A stretch of DNA of 64,000 nt from Paenibacillus phytorum (lineage in GTDB: Bacteria > Bacillota > Bacilli > Paenibacillales > NBRC-103111). The stretch is from the NCBI RefSeq assembly GCF_013141715.1, contig NZ_WHOA01000248.1:62001-126000 (forward strand), read 5' to 3'. The notes under the pieces are model-generated. The model worked only from the letters and a program-made list of their open reading frames with translations. It made no database searches and was not told the DNA's origin. Both the position numbers and the translations under genes were made by a program. Shown here one piece after another: positions 26,027 through 33,838 of the stretch (position 1 is its first letter; every line of letters starts with the position of its first letter).

Positions 26027-27391
26027 TTACCGTACAAGGCAAGGTTGTTTATGATCGAATTTCCAGCCAGGAATCAAATACTGCATAGCCATCGCATCAT
26101 CACGTGCTCCAAGCCCTTTCTCATTATAAAGCTGGTGCGCTTTCTCAATTTCAACCATATCAATCTCAATGCCCAAACCTGGCTTGTTCGGAACTTCCAC
26201 CATGCCTCCGACAATTTGGAAAGGCTCTTTGGTCAGACGCTGCCCGTCCTGCCAAATCCAATGGGTATCGATAGCTGTGATTTTTCCCGGTGCAGCAGCA
26301 GCGACATGGGTAAACATGGCCAGCGAAATATCAAAATGATTGTTAGAATGCGATCCCCACGTCAGACCCCATTCATGACACATTTGAGCTACTCGGACAG
26401 AGCCCTGCATCGTCCAGAAGTGCGGATCGGCAAGTGGAATATCCACCGCGTTCATTTGAATCGTGTGTCCCATCTGGCGCCAATCCGTGGCGATCATGTT
26501 CGTAGCTGTCGGCAGCCCGGTAGCACGGCGAAACTCTGCCATGACCTCACGTCCAGAATAACCATTTTCAGCTCCGCAAGGATCTTCGGCATAAGCCAGT
26601 ACATGGTGTTGATCACGGCAAAGACGAATTGCTTCAGACAAAGACCATGCGCCGTTAGGATCCAGCGTTATTCTTGCTTGCGGAAAACGTTCGGCTAGCG
26701 CGGTGACGGCCTCGATCTCCTCTTCTCCGCGAAGCACGCCGCCCTTCAGCTTGAAGTCATTAAAGCCATATCGCTTGTAGGCCGCTTCAGCCAGTTTCAC
26801 GACAGCTCCTGGTGTAATCGCTTCCTCATTACGCAATTGTGTCCAGTCATCCTCACTATCCTGCCCACTCAAGTAAGGTAGCTTCGTTTTATTACGGTCG
26901 CCGATATAGAACAAGTAACCTAACATCTCTACGCGGTCACGCTGCTGGCCTTCTCCAAGAAGCGCAGCAACAGGAACACCGAGGAATTTCCCCAGAAGAT
27001 CTAACAGCGCAGCTTCCAAAGCAGTAACAGCGTGAATTGTGATGCGTAGATCGAAGGTCTGCAAACCGCGTCCTCCAGCATCTCGATCACCAAACAGCTT
27101 GCGTGCTGTGTTCAGAATGTTATTGTATTGACCTATGGATTGACCAATGACGAGCGCCCGTGCATCCTCTAATGTTTGACGAATCTTTTCACCGCCCGGG
27201 ACCTCACCAACACCCGTATGACCTGCATTATCTTTAAGAATGATGATATTGCGTGTAAAGAAAGGAGCATGTGCACCGCTGAGATTAAGCAGCATACTGT
27301 CGTACCCAGCCACAGGAATGACCTGCATGTCAGTAATGATTGGCGTGCCTGAAAAACGGTTATTCAGTTGCTCATGCTTCATATCCTGCAT
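26027..27391 (-). CDS. gudD: D-glucarate dehydratase
   Basis: 454 residues, the usual GudD length. Enolase-superfamily features: FTRNIIILKD start region, DFKLKGG with the KxK catalytic Lys, LDPNGAWS, YAEDPCG and ATNMIATDW for metal ligands, and WGSHSNNHFDISLAM with the catalytic His. It dehydrates D-glucarate (and often L-idarate) to 5-keto-4-deoxyglucarate. It is the first gene of the operon gudD-aldolase-garR-glycerate kinase, driven by the promoter at 27457-27485, which carries the GntR-type operator. Confidence 0.95.
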   Translation of the reverse strand: MQDMKHEQLNNRFSGTPIITDMQVIPVAGYDSMLLNLSGAHAPFFTRNIIILKDNAGHTGVGEVPGGEKIRQTLEDARALVIGQSIGQYNNILNTARKLFGDRDAGGRGLQTFDLRITIHAVTALEAALLDLLGKFLGVPVAALLGEGQQRDRVEMLGYLFYIGDRNKTKLPYLSGQDSEDDWTQLRNEEAITPGAVVKLAEAAYKRYGFNDFKLKGGVLRGEEEIEAVTALAERFPQARITLDPNGAWSLSEAIRLCRDQHHVLAYAEDPCGAENGYSGREVMAEFRRATGLPTATNMIATDWRQMGHTIQMNAVDIPLADPHFWTMQGSVRVAQMCHEWGLTWGSHSNNHFDISLAMFTHVAAAAPGKITAIDTHWIWQDGQRLTKEPFQIVGGMVEVPNKPGLGIEIDMVEIEKAHQLYNEKGLGARDDAMAMQYLIPGWKFDHKQPCLVR

Positions 27392-27456
27392 CAGATTGTT
27401 CTCTTCCCTTCATTAAAAAATAATATAAAATAAGGAAATAGTTATTTATAAGTCAT

Positions 27457-27485
27457 ATTGTAAGACAAATTAAATTATACGTCAA
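27457..27485 (-). promoter_or_regulatory. gudD promoter with FadR-type operator over the -10
   Basis: Minus strand TTGACG (27485-27480), exactly 17 nt, TACAAT (27462-27457). Operator TTGTAAGACAA (plus strand 27458-27468) is an inverted repeat TTGT-AAG-ACAA overlapping the -10. The surrounding TCATATTGTAAGACRAATTA is shared with the gntR promoter in the same position relative to -10. Confidence 0.8.
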
Positions 27486-27643
27486 TTTATACTTTATGAT
27501 CTGCGAACTTTGCGTGCTTGGTCCCATTGTTCGGCAAAAACAACTCGATCGCTTTGATCATATGAAACTAAGTTATTGAGGCAAGAAATAGCCAGCGTTT
27601 CTCTTGTTTAGGAGATCCCCTGGCGGTATTTATGCAATGAAAA

Positions 27644-28672
27644 CTAGTGTCCATAACGTTTGCCCTCAAACTCCGCCAATGCGGTCAGCAAAGCCCTTAC
27701 ATAACCGATGGAATGGCCCCAACCTATGCTGGACGATTTCCAACCGATGCCCGAATGCGCCCAATTTTGATCTAAATCGATACTGTCGCCTTCCAACTGT
27801 GTAATATGATCAGGATTGATACAGCCCTCGTATCCAACCTTCCGCAGTTCGAGTAAAATTTTGAATACATTCAAATCACCATCATCCAGAAGCGCTTCTT
27901 CAAAAGCTCCCGCTGTTGGAAGGCTGCCCCTCACATTGCGAAGATGTACCAAACATATTTTTCCTTTGCGCCCATAATGATTAATTTCATCCATGATCAA
28001 AGCGCTTCCGCCTTCTTCGGCGCGCGTTCCCACGCAGTAAACGAATCCCACGTTTTTACTCGGGAAAGCATCGATAATCCGATGGAAACCTAGCCCGCCG
28101 AAAGGGGTTCCATGGTTTGGCGTATCAGATGGATGAACTGTCAACTTCACGTTATAATCCTCGGCTAAGGGAACCAATGTGCGGAACGCTTCCATAAAGC
28201 GGCTCCAAAAGCGCTCCCGCTCCTTCAAACCAGGCATTTCAGGCTTATTCTTCATCAAGCCAAGACTTTCTCCCCGAGCTACAGCTCCCCCCCGCTGCAC
28301 GGCTTTATAGCCGGTCGTCAAAACAGGTGCGGTATCCCCTGCGAAACGCTGCCTTACAATCGGCAAGCCCGCTTCGCCGAATACCTTTACAGCAAGAGAT
28401 GAGTTCTCAAGTTCCTTTTCACAACCTGGCAAATTGTTCATAAACCGATCTGTGAAGTCCGGGAGCGTAACCCGGTTCATATCAAGCCCAAAGGAACGAA
28501 CACGCCTGCGCAGCTGAAGTAACATATCCAAATCCGGATAACCCTGCTCTTGTACCCCGGGAAAGGAAGATCCCTTGCCGAAATCTACATAATCGATGCC
28601 CAACTGGCACATTTGCTTCAAATCGCGGTCCGTTAAATCGCACGTGTTAACCGTGACCGATATCTTCATCAT
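27644..28672 (-). CDS. Mannonate dehydratase-like protein, copy 1
   Basis: 342 residues from ATG 28672 (AGGAGG 7 nt upstream). UxuA-family barrel with the metal-binding set: HPSDTP (His), VYCVGTRAEEGG (Cys), LVHLRNVRGS (His), LLDDGDLN and INPDHI (Asp/His). UxuA dehydrates D-mannonate to 2-keto-3-deoxygluconate. This protein is slightly shorter than classical UxuA (~355-395) and closely related to the gene at 31838. It is the last gene of a unit with an ABC sugar transporter. It could act on mannonate or on another aldonic acid; the two copies may differ in substrate. Confidence 0.85.
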   Translation of the reverse strand: MMKISVTVNTCDLTDRDLKQMCQLGIDYVDFGKGSSFPGVQEQGYPDLDMLLQLRRRVRSFGLDMNRVTLPDFTDRFMNNLPGCEKELENSSLAVKVFGEAGLPIVRQRFAGDTAPVLTTGYKAVQRGGAVARGESLGLMKNKPEMPGLKERERFWSRFMEAFRTLVPLAEDYNVKLTVHPSDTPNHGTPFGGLGFHRIIDAFPSKNVGFVYCVGTRAEEGGSALIMDEINHYGRKGKICLVHLRNVRGSLPTAGAFEEALLDDGDLNVFKILLELRKVGYEGCINPDHITQLEGDSIDLDQNWAHSGIGWKSSSIGWGHSIGYVRALLTALAEFEGKRYGH

Positions 28673-28701
28673 CGTTTAGCCTCCTACTCGCTGGATTACA
28701 C

Positions 28702-29541
28702 TCACTTAACGCCGCCAGCGGCCAATCCGCTTTTTAAAAACCGTTGAGCCAGGAAATACAGGAAAATAGCTGGCAAGGATGCAATGACAGACGAGCCCAT
28801 CAGGAGTCCCCAAACTGCCTGATCTGAAAACTTAAAGCTTGAAATTCCGATATTGACGGTCTGCTGACCCGGGCTGGTCGTCAAAACCAACGCATACAAA
28901 TATTCGTTCCATGCTAGCGTAAAGGCAAAGGTAGATACGACTGCTATTCCGGGAGCCGCAATGGGCAGTATGATTCTGAACAAGGCTTGAAGACTGCTGC
29001 ATCCGTCGATCAAAGCTGCCTCTTCCAGCTCTTTGGGAATTGCCTTGAAGTAGCTGATCAGCATGTAGCAGCAATAAGGAACGATGATGGTCGGGTAAAC
29101 AAGTAACAAGGCATTTTTATTGTCACTCAGTCCTAGCTTGCTCACCGCCACGTACATCGGGATAAACAAAACAGCCGTTGGCAGCAGATACGTGTAAATG
29201 ATACTTTGCGAAAAAAAGATTCTCCCCCGATAACGTAGCCGGGTCATACTGTAGGAACCCAAAATACTGATGCTGACCGAGATGACGGTAACAAGCGAAG
29301 CCACATAAAGGCTGTTTTTCACAAAATTCATAAACTTGGTTTTATGGAACAAATCCTTGTAATGGGATAATGTCCACGTATCTGGAACCAAACCGGGATT
29401 CGGTGTATACATGAGATCGTTAGGGGTAAAGGAGGATTTAACCATCCAATACACCGGAAATAACGTCCAGATGGTAAAAATGAAGACAATCGCGTAAATG
29501 ATGGTCATCTTTCTTATCTTTATCACAGTAGATCGTTTCAT
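28702..29541 (-). CDS. CUT1 sugar ABC transporter permease (MalG type)
   Basis: 279 residues, six predicted membrane helices. The EAA loop (EEAALIDGCSSLQALFRIILP) that contacts the ATPase is present. Start ATG 29541 after AGGAGG. It pairs with the MalF-type permease 11 bp upstream. No ATPase gene lies in the cluster, so a shared MsmX-type ATPase encoded elsewhere is expected, as usual in Bacillales. Confidence 0.93.
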   Translation of the reverse strand: MKRSTVIKIRKMTIIYAIVFIFTIWTLFPVYWMVKSSFTPNDLMYTPNPGLVPDTWTLSHYKDLFHKTKFMNFVKNSLYVASLVTVISVSISILGSYSMTRLRYRGRIFFSQSIIYTYLLPTAVLFIPMYVAVSKLGLSDNKNALLLVYPTIIVPYCCYMLISYFKAIPKELEEAALIDGCSSLQALFRIILPIAAPGIAVVSTFAFTLAWNEYLYALVLTTSPGQQTVNIGISSFKFSDQAVWGLLMGSSVIASLPAIFLYFLAQRFLKSGLAAGGVK

Positions 29542-29552
29542 CCTAGTTCCTC

Positions 29553-30443
29553 CTAATCATCCGTTTTCAGTTTTCTCATGGAGACTACAATCATGACGAC
29601 TAGAATAGGAACCACGGAACCGGCCACAGCTAGCGCCCGACCCAATAAATTTTGTTGGAAGGCTACTTCATACGTATAAGTGGAAATAACCGCCGATGCA
29701 TTTAAGGGACCTCCGCCCGTAATCAAATACACACTCTCAAAATTGTTAAATGTCCAGATGCAAGAAAGCAGCGTAGTAATGGTAATGACTGGCATGATCG
29801 AAGGAACTGTAATCGCGAAAAACTGTCGTATCCAGCCCGCTCCGTCAATGGTAGCCGCCTCATACATCTGTGAATCGATGGTCTGTAAGCCGCCGAGCAA
29901 ACTGAAGATGAAAAAGGGAAGTCCCTTCCAAATGTTCACGATGATGACGGAAACCAGTGCCATATGGAGTCCAGAGGTCCATAAAATAGGTGTATCTATG
30001 ATGTGAAAACGAAGCAGCAGGGAATTGATAATGCCGTAGGTATCATCATACATCCACCGCCAGGTGATGGCGGCCACCATACCGGAGAGAGCCCATGGAA
30101 TAAGCAGGATCATACGAAAAATTCCACGACCGAAGAAAGTCTCATTGACCACGACCGCTAGCATCAAACCAACGACTAATTTAATGCCTACACTGAAGAT
30201 CATATAGATGAAGGTGTTTTTAAGTACCTTCCAATACTCTCTATCCGTGAAAATGTGGAGATAATTGTCAAATCCGATAAATTTGGGGTTCACACCTACC
30301 ACTTTGTCCGTAAAGCTTAAATAAATGGCATTGATGAATGGGAAACCGATGACCACAAAGATGACAAAAGCCACCGGTATAATTAATAGGTATCCGAGCG
30401 TTCTATCATATTTTCTGCTTAACTGTCCCACGCAAGAAATCAC
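29553..30443 (-). CDS. CUT1 sugar ABC transporter permease (MalF type)
   Basis: 296 residues. Starts at GTG 30443; a second in-frame GTG four codons on is possible, and neither has a strong ribosome site. Six membrane helices, with the EAA motif in YEAATIDGAGWIRQFFAITVP. Partner of the MalG-type permease and the binding protein at 30471. Given the flanking mannonate-dehydratase genes the cargo is probably a uronate- or aldonate-containing oligosaccharide (inference). Confidence 0.92.
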   Translation of the reverse strand: MISCVGQLSRKYDRTLGYLLIIPVAFVIFVVIGFPFINAIYLSFTDKVVGVNPKFIGFDNYLHIFTDREYWKVLKNTFIYMIFSVGIKLVVGLMLAVVVNETFFGRGIFRMILLIPWALSGMVAAITWRWMYDDTYGIINSLLLRFHIIDTPILWTSGLHMALVSVIIVNIWKGLPFFIFSLLGGLQTIDSQMYEAATIDGAGWIRQFFAITVPSIMPVITITTLLSCIWTFNNFESVYLITGGGPLNASAVISTYTYEVAFQQNLLGRALAVAGSVVPILVVMIVVSMRKLKTDD

Positions 30444-30470
30444 CGCCTGACTGCGTATAGTATGACCCCG

Positions 30471-31808
30471 TTACTTTTTGCCGTATAACTGCTTGAGCTC
30501 TTGTTCAAGCTGATTAAGAGATTTCTGCGGATCCATCTTCTCCACAACAATTCTTTGCACCGCTCTTGTCGCAAGCTGCATGGATTTGGCCTTGGATCCG
30601 AGATCATCCTCAGGACCCGGATAGTTACTTGAGCCAACAACATCATTAATCATTTTCATCCAGCCTGCGGCTTTATTGTTCGGATCCTTCCAGAATGCCA
30701 TCTCTTCGGAGCCCTTGAGTACAGGCTGGAATTTCCCGCCCATGACTTCAACAAATTTATTGTAGAAATCTTTATCATAAAATTCGGTAACAAACTTCTT
30801 CGCCCACTTGGTGCCTTTGGCATTTTTGAATATGGCGAAGACGTTGCCGCTGCCTAGAATAAAATCACCCTTAGGGCCGGCAAGCTTTGGAATGAGAAGC
30901 GTATTTTTCTCAAGCTCTGGTTTATCCTTCTTGGCCTGATCGTAGATGCTTCCGCTGTTGATGACGAAACCGACCGTACCTGCTAGATAGGCATTGTTAT
31001 TGCCGTTATCGTCCCATGTCACAGAAGATGGCGGCGTTAGGCCTTCTTGCCAAAATTTCGCGAGAAATGTAATCGCCTCCAGCGTCTCTTTGGAATTGAC
31101 CGTGATATTATTGTCCTTATCGACAATAGCTCCGCCATACGCTAGTATGACATCCCGAACAAAACTCTCGGCATCTCCGCCTCCTGATTGGCCTAACGGA
31201 AGACCTACGGCATATATGCCGTTTTTCGGATCGTTGACAATTTTGGCCTGCTCGTAAAGCTCCTGCCACGTTTTCGGTACTGGTAATTTGTGCTTCTCCC
31301 AAAGATCTTTGCGCAAGTAGGCTCCGCCCATTTGGAAGGATTGAGGTACCATGAAATATTTATCTGCCACTACGGAAAATTTTTTGGCTCCATCCGTAAA
31401 ATTGATTTTCGTAATGATGTCCGAAGTGTCCACGAGCTGTTCGGAGGTGACAAACTGCTTGGCAACCGGGTCGTTAGCCACAATAAGATCCGGTGGATTC
31501 TTCGCTTCGATCGAGGCCAACAGCTTCGTTTTCAAATCGTTCTGAGCAATGACCACGTATTCAGTATCGACATTGTTCGCCTTTCCGAACTCCTCCACCC
31601 GCTGCTTCATAAGGTCGTTATAAGCTTGGGTATATTCCCCTTTATCCCAGAAGATAAGTTTCTCTTTTGGACCATTAGAAGTGCTTGGCGATGCAGCTTT
31701 ATCAATAGATGAAGAAGTATCCGCATTATTACTTGTCGAACATCCTGCAGCAATCGTTCCCAACAAAGTAGTTGCTGCTAATACAGAGCTCACTCTATTC
31801 CATTTCAT
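30471..31808 (-). CDS. Sugar-binding lipoprotein of the CUT1 transporter
   Basis: 445 residues from ATG 31808 behind GAGGTGAG. Lipobox TIAAGC (Cys about 23) and a Ser/Thr-rich linker (SNNADTSSSIDKAASPST) precede the family-1 binding domain (PPDLIVANDPVAKQF, YFMVPQSFQMGGAYLRKDLW, GTVGFVINSGSIYDQAKK). It captures the ligand outside and delivers it to the permeases downstream. The first of the transporter genes, directly after the mannonate-dehydratase-like copy 2. Confidence 0.94.
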   Translation of the reverse strand: MKWNRVSSVLAATTLLGTIAAGCSTSNNADTSSSIDKAASPSTSNGPKEKLIFWDKGEYTQAYNDLMKQRVEEFGKANNVDTEYVVIAQNDLKTKLLASIEAKNPPDLIVANDPVAKQFVTSEQLVDTSDIITKINFTDGAKKFSVVADKYFMVPQSFQMGGAYLRKDLWEKHKLPVPKTWQELYEQAKIVNDPKNGIYAVGLPLGQSGGGDAESFVRDVILAYGGAIVDKDNNITVNSKETLEAITFLAKFWQEGLTPPSSVTWDDNGNNNAYLAGTVGFVINSGSIYDQAKKDKPELEKNTLLIPKLAGPKGDFILGSGNVFAIFKNAKGTKWAKKFVTEFYDKDFYNKFVEVMGGKFQPVLKGSEEMAFWKDPNNKAAGWMKMINDVVGSSNYPGPEDDLGSKAKSMQLATRAVQRIVVEKMDPQKSLNQLEQELKQLYGKK

Positions 31809-31837
31809 AGTCTCACCTCATAATGTAGTATTGTCAT

Positions 31838-32830
31838 TTATATGGCGTACATCGCGCAAAGTAGCGCTTTGAGATACCCGATCGAATAAGCCAGTCCGAT
31901 TCCGCATTCTGTACGATTGTCGCCCCTGTGCCGCTCCCGATCGTCCCCTTCAAGAAAAGGAATGTGATCCGGATTGATACAACCGTCATAGCCTACCTTT
32001 TTCAATGCCATTAAAACCTTGAACATATTCAAGTCCCCATCATCCAGCAGCGTTTCTTCAAACCCTCCCGAAGTCGGCAGGCTCCCGCGAACATTTCTCA
32101 TATGAATAAGATGAATGCGTCCTTGTCTTCCATAATGGTTGATTTCATCAAGCACGAGCGATGATCCGCCCGCTTCGGCGCGGGTGCCGATGCAATACAG
32201 ATAGCCTACCTGCTTGCTCGGAAAAGCATCGGTAATGCGATGATATCCCAGACCGCCGAAAGGCGTGTCCGTGTTTGGCGTATCCGAAGGATGCATCGAC
32301 AACTTCACCTTGTAGTCCTCGGCGATCGGAACCAGTTGACCATAGACGGTTAAGAAACGCTCCCACCAGGCTTGAAGCTCTTCATAAGTCGGAGTCTCGT
32401 GCTGCTGCTTGGTAAGTCCTAAGCTCTCTCCACGGGAGATATACCCTCCACGCAGCACCGCATCGTAACGAGTCATCAACTGATCGAACGTATCCCCAGC
32501 AAACCGCTGTCGTACGATGGGTACTCCTGCTTCGCCGAATACCTTCATGGCGTTAACGGTATTATCCAGTTCCTTTTCCGAGCCAGGAAGGTTCCTCATG
32601 AATCTTTCCGACATATTCGGCAGTGTCACACGGTTGATATCCAGCCCGAAGGAACGGAGTCTGCGTCTAAGCTTTAGCAGTTCATCTAAATCAGGATACC
32701 CTTGCTCCTTCACTCCAACGAAGCTGGAGCCATTCCCGAAATCGAGACAATCCGCCCCCAACTGTACAAGCTGCTTCAAATAACTATCAGGGTGATCCAC
32801 TCTTGCTGTTGTTATGGATATTCTGATCAA
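31838..32830 (-). CDS. Mannonate dehydratase-like protein, copy 2
   Basis: 330 residues when started at TTG 32830. The frame is open to ATG 32863, but that ATG lies only a few bases after the predicted -10 (32870-32875), inside a cre-like site and without a ribosome site. TTG 32830 has AAAGGA 8 nt upstream and aligns exactly with copy 1 (MIRISITT against MMKISVTV). The same UxuA metal-binding set is kept: HPSDTP, LYCIGTRAEAGG, LIHMRNVRGS, LLDDGDLN, INPDHI. It is the first gene of the unit copy 2-binding protein-permeases-copy 1. The D-mannonate to 2-keto-3-deoxygluconate reaction is expected, but a related acid sugar is possible. Confidence 0.87.
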   Translation of the reverse strand: MIRISITTARVDHPDSYLKQLVQLGADCLDFGNGSSFVGVKEQGYPDLDELLKLRRRLRSFGLDINRVTLPNMSERFMRNLPGSEKELDNTVNAMKVFGEAGVPIVRQRFAGDTFDQLMTRYDAVLRGGYISRGESLGLTKQQHETPTYEELQAWWERFLTVYGQLVPIAEDYKVKLSMHPSDTPNTDTPFGGLGYHRITDAFPSKQVGYLYCIGTRAEAGGSSLVLDEINHYGRQGRIHLIHMRNVRGSLPTSGGFEETLLDDGDLNMFKVLMALKKVGYDGCINPDHIPFLEGDDRERHRGDNRTECGIGLAYSIGYLKALLCAMYAI

Positions 32831-32848
32831 TCTCCTCATCCTTTCATT

Positions 32849-32875
32849 AGGAAACGCTTTCATATATTGATTATA
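32849..32875 (-). promoter_or_regulatory. Promoter -10 and cre-like site of the uxuA-like/transporter operon
   Basis: TATAAT on the minus strand (32875-32870) with no good -35, as expected for an activator-dependent promoter. ATGAAAGCGTTTCCT (minus strand, 32863-32849) fits the relaxed cre consensus WTGNAANCGNWNNCW and lies just after the expected transcription start, a roadblock position for CcpA. Confidence 0.55.
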
Positions 32876-33031
32876 AAGGATACAGGAAGAATAAAAAGGC
32901 GGTTGGTTCCTCTTTTGGTATCATATATTGGCTCAATAAGGACAAGCTGGACTAAGAAGTATCATCTTTTAACAAAAAGGAATCATTACATACTCATTTG
33001 ACAAATTGAGGTACTACAGCCACCGATCAAT

Positions 33032-33039
33032 GCTATAAT
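33032..33039 (+). promoter_or_regulatory. Extended -10 of the response regulator gene
   Basis: TGCTATAAT is an extended -10 (TGnTATAAT) about 50 bp before the GTG start at 33089. No clear -35 is seen. Confidence 0.5.
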
Positions 33040-33088
33040 GTGCCTATAAGAAGGTTGTTGATTTTTCCGAATAGAGAGGCGGGTCGCT

Positions 33089-33814
33089 GTGTATAAGCTC
33101 CTTATTGCTGATGACGAATATGAAATCAGAAATGGCTTAAGCAACTACTTTCCCTGGGGAGACGTTGGCTTCAAGGTCGTGAGTCAGGCTGATGATGGCA
33201 TTCAAGTAATGGCATATACGGAGAGACATGAGGTGGATGTTATTCTCTGCGATATCCGAATGCCGATTATGACCGGAATCGATGTGGCAAGAGAGCTCTA
33301 CCTAAAAAAATCACCGATTAAAGTCATCTTTTTAAGCGGTTACAAAGATTTTGAATTCGCCCAACAGGCACTGATTTACGGCGTGAAAAATTATATCGTC
33401 AAGCCGACCAAATATGATGAATTAATGAATATTTTTTTGAGTATCCGAGAGGAATTAGATCAAGAAAAGAAAAAAGATGCAGCGCAAGAAGGGGCTGTTT
33501 CCGATAAAGTGATTTCGGTTATCAAAAATTACGTGAAAGAGTGCTACCGAGATGCTGCCCTAGAGGGCGCTGCGGATTTAGTTCACATGAGCCCTTACTA
33601 TATTAGCAAGTATTTTAAGCAAAAGACGGGAGAGAATTTTTCGGATTACGTCATTTCCGTCAAGATGGAGAAGGCCGCACAATTTTTAAAAGAAATCGAT
33701 TATAAAACCTATGAAATCAGCGAAATGATCGGTTACAGCAACCCTAAAAATTTCACCCGCACCTTCAAAAAATATTTTGGCAAAAGCCCGCGTGAATTCA
33801 GAAATGCGGAATAA
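33089..33814 (+). CDS. Short YesN-type response regulator (REC plus AraC domain)
   Basis: 241 residues from GTG 33089 (GAGAGGCGGG upstream). Receiver domain with LIADDEYEIRNG, phosphoacceptor Asp in VILCDIRMPIMTG and KP of YIVKPTKYDE. It is joined almost directly to an AraC output domain (LVHMSPYYISKYFKQKTGEN, ISEMIGYSNPKNFTRTF). It lacks the ~250-residue middle region of ordinary YesN proteins such as the one at 9898. Divergent from the uxuA-like/transporter operon, which it very likely activates on a signal from the kinase that follows. Confidence 0.94.
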   Translation: MYKLLIADDEYEIRNGLSNYFPWGDVGFKVVSQADDGIQVMAYTERHEVDVILCDIRMPIMTGIDVARELYLKKSPIKVIFLSGYKDFEFAQQALIYGVKNYIVKPTKYDELMNIFLSIREELDQEKKKDAAQEGAVSDKVISVIKNYVKECYRDAALEGAADLVHMSPYYISKYFKQKTGENFSDYVISVKMEKAAQFLKEIDYKTYEISEMIGYSNPKNFTRTFKKYFGKSPREFRNAE

Positions 33815-33838
33815 AAATAAAGGACTATACGAAATCGG

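Noticed and set aside
27644..32830. Repeat of ~1 kb suggesting an assembly duplication (the two uxuA-like genes)
   Set aside because: The two copies differ throughout at residue level (for example MMKISVTVNTCDLTD against MIRISITTARVDHPD), so they are old paralogues and not an assembly artefact.
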